64,000 bases of DNA from AC-56 sp963798705 (GTDB taxonomy: Bacteria; Actinomycetota; Thermoleophilia; Solirubrobacterales; 70-9). Both the position numbers and the translations under genes were made by a program. The DNA lies in assembly GCA_963798705.1 (NCBI GenBank), contig CAWCTW010000003.1:434001-498000 (forward strand), given 5' to 3'. The notes under the pieces are model-generated. The model made no database searches, was not told the origin of the DNA, and saw nothing but the letters and a program-made list of their open reading frames with translations. Below are positions 33,808 through 42,601 of the stretch, piece by piece (positions within the stretch are counted from its first letter, which is position 1; each line of letters starts with the position of its first letter).

Positions 33808-34227
33808 CTAGGTCGTCTTCACGACGAGGACGGAGCAGGGGGCTCTGTGAGCAACTGTGTTCGGAACGCTGCCGAGCACCCGACGCTGCATGCCCTTGTT
33901 CCCGATCGCGAGAAGGTCGGCGCCGCACTCCGATGCGAGCTGGACCAAGACGTCCGCGGCGTCACCCTCCTCGACCCGGGTCGTGCAGTCGATTCCCTCG
34001 CGGCGCATCTGGTCCTCCGCTCGGCTCAGGATCTCCCGAACCCGGGCGGGGGTGCTGGTGGCCCACTGAACCTCGACCGAGTCGCCGGGCGCTTGGCGGC
34101 GTGACTCCTTGAAGGCGCTGAGGAGGACGAGCTTCGCATCGAATCGCCGCGCAAGGTCGCGTGCCATCTCGACCGCCTTGCTTGCGGTCGCGGAACCGTC
34201 TGTCGCCACGGCGATCGTGGAAATCAT
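33808..34227 (-). CDS. Universal stress protein, UspA family
   Basis: A 139-residue single Usp domain. The N-terminal strand TIAVATDGS and the ATP-binding G2xG9xG(S/T) motif (GNKGMQRRVLGSVPN) are both present, so it is probably an ATP-binding UspFG-type member. Cytoplasmic stress protein. Its stop codon directly abuts that of the CDF gene on the other strand. Confidence 0.92.
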   Translation of the reverse strand: MISTIAVATDGSATASKAVEMARDLARRFDAKLVLLSAFKESRRQAPGDSVEVQWATSTPARVREILSRAEDQMRREGIDCTTRVEEGDAADVLVQLASECGADLLAIGNKGMQRRVLGSVPNTVAHRAPCSVLVVKTT

Positions 34228-34255
34228 GGTGCGCTGACCCTATACCGTGCGCGCT

Positions 34256-34510
34256 GTGTCGCAGCGGAATGTCGAGCTGGTGCCCCGCCTCTACGAGTTA
34301 GGTCTGATCGATCGAGATCCTGAGGAGCTGCTGAAACTCGCGACTGCTGACGTTGAGTACGTCAATCCTCCCTACGCGGTCGAACCGGGAGTACGCCGGG
34401 GGCTCGCCCCTGTCGCCCAGGCCATGCGCCGGTTTGCCGAAGTCTGGGAGGAATCCCGCCACGAGCTTCACGAGTACTCCCCGAACGGCAAAGCGGATCA
34501 GAGACCGTGA
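34256..34510 (+). pseudogene. Truncated SnoaL-like gene
   Basis: The N-terminal half of a SnoaL-type protein (SQRNVELVPRLYELGLIDRD; VEYVNPPYAVEPGVRRGL) is well conserved, but the frame stops after 84 codons, about 45 short, and the missing part is nowhere near. The last 149 bp overlap the 3' end of the convergent methyltransferase, so the two genes seem joined at a deletion point. Confidence 0.7.
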
Positions 34511-35300
34511 GGGACGTCCTGGCTGTCGCGCGTGGTGTCTCCGCCTTCTCCGCAACCAAAGCGATCTTGCGGACCCGTCCTTCCCGCAGCCATTCGCTCC
34601 AGAGCCGATGGGCGGCCAGCAGCTCGTCCAGTGCCCGGCGTCCGATCTGCGCGGCAATGTCCGTGGCGTCGGCGGCAAACGCGTCGATCAACGAATCCGC
34701 CACGGCGCGGTGGGATCGACTGCAGTCCTCCTGCCAGCGGACGACCAGCCCGACCCGCTCCAAGCAGGTGAGCATCTCGTCCAGCGGGGTGAGCCAGACC
34801 GTGTCGGCGTCCGGCATGCGCTCTCGCTCTGACTCCGTGAGCGGTGGGCCCTCTTCCATGGTGAAGGCGAACCGCCCGCCGCTCGTCAGCGCTCCGGATA
34901 TCCCCTGAAGCAGAATCTCCTTTTCGGGAAAGGCGAGCAGGGTCTCGAGCAGTAGCACCACGTCGAACGGGCCGGGCGGGATCGGGGGGATCCGCGCGAC
35001 CTCGAAGCGACAGGGAAGGTCGCCGGCGCTTTCACGTGCGATGTCGATGGCGCTGGAGCTGAAGTCCACGCCCAGATAGGTGCAGCCGAGCTGCCGGGTG
35101 ATGAACCGTCCGGGCCCGGCCACCCCGCAGCACAGGTCCAGCACGGAGACGCCGGGTGCGATGCCGGCCTGACCCGCCAGTGCCCGGATCTCTCCGGCGC
35201 GCATGAAGCTCTCCTGCTCGACGAACTCGCCGGGGGGATACGCGGACATGCGCGCTCGGCGGAGGGCCCGGACGAACGGAGCGCGTTCGTCCTGCTTCAT
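34362..35300 (-). CDS. Class I SAM-dependent methyltransferase, abnormal C-terminus
   Basis: A 312-residue protein; the SAM-binding motif is VSVLDLCCGVAGPGRFITRQLG, then LGVDFSSSAIDIARES and PFDVVLLLETLLAF. The substrate may be a small molecule. ATG 35300 is used. Family-like sequence ends near REGRVRKIALVAEKAETP (about 34510). The following about 50 residues read antisense through the truncated SnoaL gene and look unnatural, so the original 3' end was probably lost in the same rearrangement. Confidence 0.8.
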   Translation of the reverse strand: MKQDERAPFVRALRRARMSAYPPGEFVEQESFMRAGEIRALAGQAGIAPGVSVLDLCCGVAGPGRFITRQLGCTYLGVDFSSSAIDIARESAGDLPCRFEVARIPPIPPGPFDVVLLLETLLAFPEKEILLQGISGALTSGGRFAFTMEEGPPLTESERERMPDADTVWLTPLDEMLTCLERVGLVVRWQEDCSRSHRAVADSLIDAFAADATDIAAQIGRRALDELLAAHRLWSEWLREGRVRKIALVAEKAETPRATARTSLTVSDPLCRSGSTREARGGIPPRLRQTGAWPGRQGRAPGVLPVRPRRED

Positions 35301-35493
35301 GGCGATTCCATGCCCACGCGGTTGACGATCTCCGGCCTCACTTTGCCAACGGCGAACCCTCCGAAGCGAGGATCGCATACCGGTCGGTGATCGGCCGCGG
35401 GGCAGGTCGCGCCGCGGCGGGGGAGGAATGCCCGGGCACGGGCGTCCCCGGCGGCCTTGAACCTGCGTGGCGGCTGGGGCGTATACCCGGGCG

Positions 35494-37961
35494 ATGAGGA
35501 GCAGGGCCGCGGCACTTCCAGGTCACGGACGCAAGCTGCGAGCAGTGCAGGCCGGCCCGGTGACCGGGATCATCGCCCAGGTGATGCTGATCGCGGCACT
35601 CGCGGAGGTCGTCGCCGCAGCGGCGTCGGTCTCGGCGCCGCCGGTTGGGTCGTCGGAATCACTTGCGGAGTGATCACGAACGCCGCACTGGCGCGCGGCC
35701 TCGCCAACGACCGCTCCGAGGGGCTGGGCCCGGCCGACTGGGTGACCCTTGCTCGCGCAACGCTCGCCGTCGGCGTCGCGGCACTGACCGCGGCCTCCTT
35801 CGACCAGCCCGTGCCGGTCACGCCGCTGGTCTTGCTCGCGGTCGTCGCGCAGGCCCTGGACGCGGTCGACGGATGGGTCGCGCGACGCACGAGGACGACG
35901 GCGAGGCTGGGCGCGCGCTTCGACGCTGAGGTCGATGCGTTCCTGATTCTCGTCCTCAGCGTGTACGTCGCGCGCTCGGCCGGTGCGTGGGTGCTCGCGA
36001 TCGGCGCGGCACGCTATGCGTTCCTCGCGGCCGGGTGGCTGCTGCCGTGGATGCGTGAGCCGCTCCCGCCGCGCTACTGGCGCAAGGTCGTGGCCGCGAC
36101 GCAGGGGATCGTGCTGACCGTCGCGGCCGCGCACGTCGTGCCGTCGACCGTGACCCAGGCCGCGCTCGTCGGCGCGCTCGTCCTGCTTGCCGAGTCGTTC
36201 GGTCGCGACGTGTGGTGGCTGTGGACGCAGAGGCGCGCCGGGCCGAGTCCAGCGGCCGCTGGTGCCGGCCCCACTCACGTTCTCGCACCCAAAGCTCCCA
36301 TCGGCCGCCGCCGCGGACGCATGCGAACAGGCATTGCCGCGGTGCTCACGACCCTCGCCCTTCTCCTCGTATGGGCCGCTCTCGTCGCTCCGGACCAGCC
36401 GGTTCATCTCACCCCGAGCGCGTTCCTGAGGATCCCGCTCGAGGGCCTCGTCCTCATCGCCCTGGTCGTCGTCTTGCCCGTCACGGGCCGACGCGTCCTG
36501 GCCGCGGTCGTAGGACCTGTTCTCGCTCTGGTGGTCATCCTGAAGCTCCTGGACATCGGGTTCTTCGCGACCTTCGACCGGCCCTTCGATCCCTACCAGG
36601 ATCTGAGCTACGCGGGGATCGGGAGCGAGACGCTGAGCGAATCGATCGGTGCCTCATCCGCGACCCTGGTCGTCGTTGGGGTGATGGTGCTCCCCGTCGC
36701 CCTATTCGTCGTCACGACCCTGGCGGTGTTTCGGCTGACCCGGCTCGCCGCCGGCCACCGCCGGTGGTCGATCTGGGCCATCACGGCGCTCGGCGTCGTT
36801 TGGATGCTCAGTTGGGCGTTCGGCGCGCATCTTGTCTCCCGGACGCCCGTCGCCTCCACGAGCGCGGCGAGCCTGGTCGTGGACCAGGTGAGTGCGCTGC
36901 GAGCGGACATCGCGGACCACGGCGTCTTCGCGAAGGAGATCAGCCACGATCGCTTCCGCGGCACTCCCGCCAACCAGCTGCTGACCGGCCTGCGCGGCAA
37001 GAACGTCGTCCTCGCGTTCGTCGAGAGCTACGGCAAGGTCGCGGTCCAGGGCTCTTATTTCTCCCCGCAGGTCGATTCCGTTCTCGACAACGGGACCAAG
37101 CGGCTGCATGCCGCCGGCTTCTCCGCGCGGAGCGCCTTCCTCACCTCGCCGACGTTCGGCGGCATCAGCTGGCTGGCGCACTCCACTTTGCACTCGGGCC
37201 TCTGGGTCGACACCCAGCGGCGCTACGACCAGCTCGTCGATACCAACCGCTTCACGCTCAGCGACGCGTTCAAGCGGGCCGGATGGCGGACCGTCGACGA
37301 CGTGCCTTCGAACGACCGTGCCTGGCCTCAGGGCTAGTCCTTTTACCACTTCGACAAGCTCTACGACCGGACGCAACGTCGGGTATCAGGGCCCCCCGTT
37401 CGCCTACGCGTCGATGCCCGACCAGTATGTCCTCTCGGCCCTGCAACGCCTCGAGCTCGCGAGGTCCCACCGCCGTCCCGTCTTCGCGGAGGTCGACCTG
37501 GTGTCGAGCCACACGCCGTGGACGTCGCATCCCGCGGCTGATCGACTGGCGCCGGGTCGGCAACGGCTCGGTCTTCAACAGCATTCCGGCGGCGCACCAC
37601 ACGCCGGCAGGTGAGCTCTGGAGCGACCCCGCAGGCGTCCGTGCGGCGTACGGCCAGTCGATCCAGTACACGCTGAGAACGCTGGTCTCTTTCGTGCGCC
37701 ACGCTACGGGACCCCAATCTCGTCCTCGTCGTCTTGGGCGACCATCAGCCCTGGTCGATCGTCAGCGGGCTGGGCCCGAGCCACGACGTACCGATCTCGG
37801 TCATCGCCCACGACCCGGCGGTCCTGCACCGGATAGCCGGGTGGGGCTGGAACAACGGCTTGCGGCCCCGGTCCCAGGCGCCGGTCTGGCCGATGAGCGC
37901 CTTCCGTGACCGATTCCTCAGCGCATTCGGGTCGCCATCGCGACCCGTTAGGTCGCCGTGA
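35494..37961 (+). pseudogene. Broken CDP-alcohol phosphatidyltransferase / sulfatase-type fusion
   Basis: The first part carries the CDP-alcohol phosphotransferase motif DGxxARx8Gx3Dx3D (DGWVARRTRTTARLGARFDA, EVD) in a membrane domain. The second part is an LTA-synthase/sulfatase-like domain (NVVLAFVESYGKVAVQ; PTFGGISWLAHSTLHSG; LVLVVLGDHQPWSIVSG). The gene is interrupted by a frameshift near 35615, a nonsense TAG at 37335-37337, and frame changes near 37370, 37515 and 37695. An intact product would build or decorate an envelope lipid. First gene of the plus arm of the RibA cluster. Sequencing error as a cause of some indels cannot be excluded. Confidence 0.8.
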
Positions 37962-38004
37962 GCGCCTCCACGATGCATGCACCCTCGGGCGGGGGGGCGC
38001 CGGC

Positions 38005-38961
38005 ATGAGCCGGACCGGCTGGACCTGGGCCCGCTGGTGGGCTCCGCCGTGGCGCTCACCGCCGTGGTCTGGCGCTTGGGCGCGAGCCCGTTCATCGACG
38101 GCGTCCGCACGGTCGACGGCCGGGCGCTGGCAGCAGCGGCGGGCCTGGCGGTGCTGACCACGGTGTGCTCGTGCCTGGCGGTGGAAGCTCGTGGCCGGTG
38201 GCCTCGGCTTCGACCTGCCGCTTGCCGGTGCGGTGGCTGCGTACTACCGGTCGCTGTTCCTCAACGTCACGCTGCCCGGCGGGGTCGTGGGCGACGTCCA
38301 CCGCGGGGTCAGCCACGGTCGCGACGTAAGCGATGTCGGCCGCGCGCTGCGGGCCGTCGGGTGGGAACGCTTCGCCGGGCAGGTCGTGCAGATCGTCCTG
38401 ACCGTGGTCGTTCTCCTCGTGCTGCCGTCGCCCGTGCACTCGTACATGCCGCTGGTGGCGGTCGCGCTCGTCATCGCGGTCGCCGGCGGCGTCCTCGTTG
38501 CTCGCATTCGACCCGCCGGCGATCGGTCTGCCTGGGCGCGGATCCGGAGCGCCGCGGCCGGCGACATCCGGAACGGGCTGCTCGCCCGCAGGGCGTGGCT
38601 GGGCATCGCGCTCGCATCTGCGCTGGTCGTCTGCGGTCACGCGATCACCTTCGTGATCGCCGCGTGGACGGCGGGCACCGCCGCTCCACTGTCCCGGATG
38701 CTGCCGCTGGCGCTGCTCGTCATGCTGGTCATGGTGGTGCCGAGCGTCGGCGGATGGGGACCGCGCGAGGGCGGAACGGCGTGGGCGTTCGCCGCGGCCG
38801 GCCTGGGCGCCGAGCAAGGGGTCGCGACCGCCGTCGTCTACGGCGTCATGGTGCTCGTCGCCAGTCTGCCTGGCGCCGCCGTCCTCGTGGTGTCATGGTC
38901 CCGTAGCACCCGGGCGGCGAGACGGACCAAAGCGCCGCCCGCGGAGGCTGCACGTGCTTGA
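38005..38961 (+). pseudogene. Frameshifted YbhN/MprF-N-type flippase
   Basis: Coherent lysylphosphatidylglycerol-synthase-TM (UPF0104) sequence is split over frames: MSRTGWTWAR from ATG 38005, then LVGSAVALTAVVWRLGASPF after a frameshift near 38035, then WKLVAGGLGFDLPLAGAVAA after an apparent +1 G near 38172. The last, longest frame runs intact to TGA 38961 with the PSVGGWGPREGGTAWAF hallmark. If the indels are real the N-terminus is lost. The 3' end overlaps the RibD-type gene by 8 bp. Confidence 0.75.
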
Positions 38962-39646
38962 CCGCCCGTACACCCTGCTGAGCTGCGCCCTGTCGATCGA
39001 CGGCTATCTCGGCAGCGCTACGCCACGGCGGCTCGAGCTCTCCAACGACGCCGACTTCGACCGGGTTGACGCGGTGCGCGCCTCGTGCGACGCGATCCTG
39101 GTGGGCGCGGCTACGGTGCGGAACGACAACCCGCGGCTGCTGGTGCGTTCGAGCGCCCGCCGCAACGAGCGGACCGCTCGTGGCCTCGCGCCGTCGCCGA
39201 CAAAGGTGACCGTCACCGAGCGGGTGGAGCTGGACGCGTGCGCCGACTTCTTCACCACCGGCGACACGGAGAAGCTCGTCTACTGCTCGAGCCGGCGGGT
39301 GGCCGACGCGCGCTCGCGACTCGGGCCGGTGGCGACCGTGGTCGACGGTGGCCAGCCGGTGGAGATGCGCAGGATCAGCGAGGACCTCGGCGCCCGCGGC
39401 GTGGAGCGGCTGATGGTCGAGGGCGGCGGCAAGGTGCACACCCAGTTCCTGACCGAGAACCTCGCCGACGAGCTCCAGTTGGTGGTTGCTCCCTTCTTCG
39501 TCGGCGACTCCCGGGCCCCTCGGTTCGTGAGCGACGGCCGCTTCCCGTGGACCTCCGACCGGCGCGCGACGCTAGTCGACGTCCGCCAGATCGGCGACGT
39601 GGTGCTGCTGCGCTACGCGCTCTCGCGGCGGTTCCGAACGGACTGA
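38954..39646 (+). CDS. RibD C-terminal-type reductase (dihydrofolate reductase fold)
   Basis: A 230-residue pyrimidine/dihydrofolate-reductase-fold protein: RPYTLLSCALSIDGYLGS, then FDRVDAVRASCDAILVGAATVRNDNPRL (the RibD NADPH/substrate signature) and RLMVEGGGKVHTQFL. The deaminase domain of true RibD is absent. In riboflavin synthesis this fold reduces the ribosylamino-pyrimidine made from the GTP cyclohydrolase II product. Here, next to RibA but without RibB/H/E, it may reduce the same or a related intermediate for another product. GTG 38954 start. Confidence 0.88.
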   Translation: MLDRPYTLLSCALSIDGYLGSATPRRLELSNDADFDRVDAVRASCDAILVGAATVRNDNPRLLVRSSARRNERTARGLAPSPTKVTVTERVELDACADFFTTGDTEKLVYCSSRRVADARSRLGPVATVVDGGQPVEMRRISEDLGARGVERLMVEGGGKVHTQFLTENLADELQLVVAPFFVGDSRAPRFVSDGRFPWTSDRRATLVDVRQIGDVVLLRYALSRRFRTD

Positions 39647-39657
39647 CAGCGAAATCG

Positions 39658-40311
39658 ATGGCGCCGCCAGCGGCCACCGCAACAATCCGCAACCAGCTGT
39701 CGGTGCCCCTGCGGTTCGCCGATGGGTACACCACGGCCGCCCGGGTGTTCAGCTTCGACGGGCTGGTCGACGACCAAGAGCACCTTGCTCTCGGCCTGGG
39801 CGATCGAGCCGCGCCGCTCACGTCCGTTGGGCACGGGTCGCCGCCGCTGGTTCGACCGCACAGCGAGTGCCTCACCGGGGACGTCTTCGGCAGTCAACGG
39901 TGTGACTGTGGAGCGCAGCTCCGTGAAGCCGTCGAGCGCATCGCCGACTCCGGCGGCTTCCTGTTGTATCTGCGGCAGGAGGGGCGTGGCATCGGCCTGT
40001 ACGCCAAGCTCGACGCCTACGCGCTGCAGGACACGGGGCTGGACACCTATGAGGCGAACCTCGCGCTGGGCCATCGCGAGGACGAGCGCAGCTATCTGGT
40101 CGCCGGGCAGATGCTGAAGGCGCTGGGGGTTTCACGGATCGAGCTGCTCAGCAACAACCCGGACAAGGCGCTGCAGCTCCGGCGGTTCGGCATGAACGTG
40201 ACCGCGCGAATACCGACGGCCGTGCACCTGTCCGACGCGAACGCCCGCTACCTGGCCACCAAGGTTGCAAGGGGCTCGCACGTGCTCGACGCCCCGCTGT
40301 CAGCGGAGTAG
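39658..40311 (+). CDS. ribA: GTP cyclohydrolase II (stand-alone)
   Basis: Opens the imidazole ring of GTP to give 2,5-diamino-6-ribosylamino-4(3H)-pyrimidinone 5'-phosphate, formate and PPi. All hallmarks are seen in 217 residues: zinc ligands in SECLTGDVFGSQRCDCG (three Cys), the active-site YLRQEGRGIGLYAKL and LLSNNPDKALQL (TNNP-like guanine-binding). The DHBP synthase domain usually fused to RibA is absent. It starts 11 nt after the reductase and its 3' end overlaps the convergent methyltransferase by 12 bp. Confidence 0.93.
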   Translation: MAPPAATATIRNQLSVPLRFADGYTTAARVFSFDGLVDDQEHLALGLGDRAAPLTSVGHGSPPLVRPHSECLTGDVFGSQRCDCGAQLREAVERIADSGGFLLYLRQEGRGIGLYAKLDAYALQDTGLDTYEANLALGHREDERSYLVAGQMLKALGVSRIELLSNNPDKALQLRRFGMNVTARIPTAVHLSDANARYLATKVARGSHVLDAPLSAE

Positions 40312-41139
40312 TTCGGTCGTCGGCATGGCCAGCAGGTCGTCGTGGCCGACCGTGACGGCAAGCTGCCCGGCCCTGGCCTGCTGCAGCCGCCGGCGTCTGT
40401 AGCCGTCGATCTCAGCGGCTAAGTCCGGCGCCCGCTCGCACGCGGCGTCCACCCATCCCGTGAACCACTCCGCCGCCAGGTCCGCGTGTGATGCGCCAAG
40501 TCGCCACGGGCTGGGCCGGACGAGGACTTCCGCCCCCAGGCGGCCGAGCTCCTGGATGGCCATCGCAACGGCGTCCGGGCCGAGCAGGCGGCGCCGATCC
40601 GCCGTGCGACGTTGGTGGGCATCGAATGCGGTGGCCACCTGCCGGTCCAGCGGATCCGCCGGGGTGAGCTCGACGCGACCGACGACGTTCAGGGTCAGAA
40701 GCGCCGGACACCCCGCGCCGACGCAGACGCGGACCAGCCCCGCCAACTCGTCCTCGGTCAGCAGGTCCAGCAGCGCCGAGGCGGTGATCAGGGTTGCGTC
40801 TGCGAGCTCCCCCGGGTGCAGCCGGGTGATGTCGGTCTGCTTCGCCTCGACGCTGACCGCGGCCCCGTCGGCGGCCGGGCCGGGAAGGTCCGCGGCGGCG
40901 ACCTCCAGCAGGTCGGGGTCGCGATCGTGCGCGATCCAGCGCTGCGGCCCGGACAGCAGTGGCGCCAGCCAGCGGCCCATAGCCCCGGTGCCGCAGCCGA
41001 GGTCGTGGATCACGCAGTGGCCGGTTGCCGGGAGGTGTCGCCCGAGCTCTTCGACGAGGTCTGGTGCACGGGCGGCGGCGTCAGCGGCCTCGCGGAGGGC
41101 AAGCCATGCCTTGCTGACCCGGATGACCTCCGCCGTCAC
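40300..41139 (-). CDS. Class I SAM-dependent methyltransferase of the RibA cluster
   Basis: A 279-residue protein. HCVIHDLGCGTGAMGRWLAPLL is the SAM motif, with RWIAHDRDPDLLEVA next and LITASALLDLLTEDEL after. The C-terminal half (FTGWVDAACERAPDLAAEID) is less typical and may recognise the substrate. GTG 41139 overlaps the glycosyltransferase stop as GTGA, so it is the last gene of the minus arm (dehydrogenase, PTPS-like, glycosyltransferase, methyltransferase). Likely methylates the cluster product. Confidence 0.85.
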   Translation of the reverse strand: MTAEVIRVSKAWLALREAADAAARAPDLVEELGRHLPATGHCVIHDLGCGTGAMGRWLAPLLSGPQRWIAHDRDPDLLEVAAADLPGPAADGAAVSVEAKQTDITRLHPGELADATLITASALLDLLTEDELAGLVRVCVGAGCPALLTLNVVGRVELTPADPLDRQVATAFDAHQRRTADRRRLLGPDAVAMAIQELGRLGAEVLVRPSPWRLGASHADLAAEWFTGWVDAACERAPDLAAEIDGYRRRRLQQARAGQLAVTVGHDDLLAMPTTELLR

Positions 41140-42203
41140 CGCGCCACTCCGGCGAGCACGCCTGCGATGACGGACGTCGTGGTCGACCACCCCGTGAGCG
41201 ACTCGCGCCGCTCGCAGGCGGCGCGGCGCAACCGCCCTCTCAGCTCGGCGTCTTCGAGCCAGGCCCTGAGCGCGGCGCCGAGAGCCGCGGGGTCGTCCGG
41301 CGGGACCAGCAGCCCCGGTCGGATCCCGTCGGCGCCGTGCCCGACGGCCTGGGTCAGCCCGCCGACCTCGGTTGCGATGACGGGCAGGCCCCGTGCGAGC
41401 GCCTCGGTGACGACCATGCCGTACGCCTCGCCGCGCGACGCCAGCACCAGCAGGTCCGCGGCGGCGTAGGTGCGATCGAGGTCGGCTCCGCTCCGCGGCC
41501 CCGGGAAGGACACGCGGTCGTTGAGGTCACGGTCCAATGAGCGCCGCCTGAGAGCCTCCACGAACGCCGGGTCGCGCTCCAGGCTGCCCACGCAAAGGCA
41601 GCGCCAGGGCAGGTCCGTCACCGTCGCAAGCGCATCGAGCAGCACGTCATGGCCCTTGTCGGGGGCCACCGCCGCGACGCAGAGCAGCGACCCGCCGGTG
41701 GTGGTCCCGGTTGCGAGGTCGGCGGCGTCGACGGCGGGCTCGGCGACGTGCACCCGGTCGGCGGGCAGCGAGTGCCGCTCGAGCAGCCGCTGCCGACTCC
41801 ACGCGCTGGTCGTGACGACGGCAGCGGCGACCGAGAGGACCGCGCGTTCGCGCATCCGGGCATCGTCCGCCCGGCCGTCTGCCGGACGGTGGCCCAGCGG
41901 CATGTGCACGAGCACGACCAAGCGCAACCGGCACGCCTGCGGCACCAGCACCGCGGGCGCCGTCGAGGCGACCAGTCCGTCGAGCAGCACGATGGCGTCG
42001 TCAGGGATCCGCTCGACGGCGCCATCGAGGGCGGCGAACGACGCCGCGTCGGGTCGCGACCAGAAGCCGGGTACCGCGTGCTCGCGCACCGACCAACCGA
42101 TCGCGGCGAGGCCGCGGCAGAGGTGACGGTCATAGGCGTTCCCCCCGCTCGGCCGGGCCGGGTCGTCGATCCCTTCGGGTACGACGACGTGCACCGTCGT
42201 CAC
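41136..42203 (-). CDS. Glycosyltransferase family 4 (GT-B)
   Basis: A 355-residue GT-B enzyme: VHVVVPEGIDDPARPSGGNA at the N-terminus (glycine-rich acceptor loop), SLLCVAAVAPDKGHDVLLDA, and the donor-binding EX7E region SRGEAYGMVVTEALARGLPVIA. It would transfer a sugar from a nucleotide-sugar in the cytoplasm. No signal or membrane segment. GTG 42203 overlaps the PTPS-like stop as GTGA. It implies that the cluster product or a lipid intermediate is glycosylated. Confidence 0.9.
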   Translation of the reverse strand: MTTVHVVVPEGIDDPARPSGGNAYDRHLCRGLAAIGWSVREHAVPGFWSRPDAASFAALDGAVERIPDDAIVLLDGLVASTAPAVLVPQACRLRLVVLVHMPLGHRPADGRADDARMRERAVLSVAAAVVTTSAWSRQRLLERHSLPADRVHVAEPAVDAADLATGTTTGGSLLCVAAVAPDKGHDVLLDALATVTDLPWRCLCVGSLERDPAFVEALRRRSLDRDLNDRVSFPGPRSGADLDRTYAAADLLVLASRGEAYGMVVTEALARGLPVIATEVGGLTQAVGHGADGIRPGLLVPPDDPAALGAALRAWLEDAELRGRLRRAACERRESLTGWSTTTSVIAGVLAGVAR

Positions 42204-42598
42204 AGCGGCCGCTCGTAGCTCGCCCAAGCGATGTGCGATTCGCGCAGCGTGACGACCAGCCCGTCGAGCTCCCGCGCCGTGTCGCCCAGGGCCCCGGCGT
42301 GCACCCTTTCCGCGAGTCGATCTGCGACGAACCGCGCGAGCGCCTCGGTGGAGGTGTTCATGCCCGCGAATCCGGCGTCGTCGTCCAGGTTGCGGTAGGT
42401 GAGCTCGGCTAGAACGGCGTGCAGCTGCTCGGCCGCTCGACCGATGTCAACCACGATGTCGTCAGCGTCGAGGGCCGCGCGCCGGAAGGTGGCATCGACG
42501 ACGTACGTCGCGCCGTGCAGGCGCTGCGCGGGCCCGAACGCCTCGCCGCGGAGGCTGTGAGCGATCATCATGTGGTCGCGGACCGTCACGCTGAACAC
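42200..42598 (-). CDS. Divergent 6-pyruvoyl/6-carboxy-tetrahydropterin synthase homologue
   Basis: A 132-residue T-fold protein. The family frame is clear: AHSL (His14), RLHGATY (His28), VVDIGRA, NTSTEALARF and LRES (Glu120, pterin anchor). But the catalytic Cys expected at residue 24 is Ala, the second zinc His of HGH is Ala30, and the DH pair of LDHxxLN is replaced (LTYRNLDD). So it probably binds a pterin or pyrimidine yet cannot do the usual PTPS/QueD reaction in the known way. It starts 3 nt after the dehydrogenase gene. Confidence 0.82.
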   Translation of the reverse strand: MFSVTVRDHMMIAHSLRGEAFGPAQRLHGATYVVDATFRRAALDADDIVVDIGRAAEQLHAVLAELTYRNLDDDAGFAGMNTSTEALARFVADRLAERVHAGALGDTARELDGLVVTLRESHIAWASYERPL

Positions 42599-42601
42599 GA
42601 T

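Noticed and set aside
38954..40311. An ordinary riboflavin operon
   Set aside because: RibB, RibH, RibE and the RibD deaminase domain are absent, and the neighbours are sugar, methyl and lipid enzymes.
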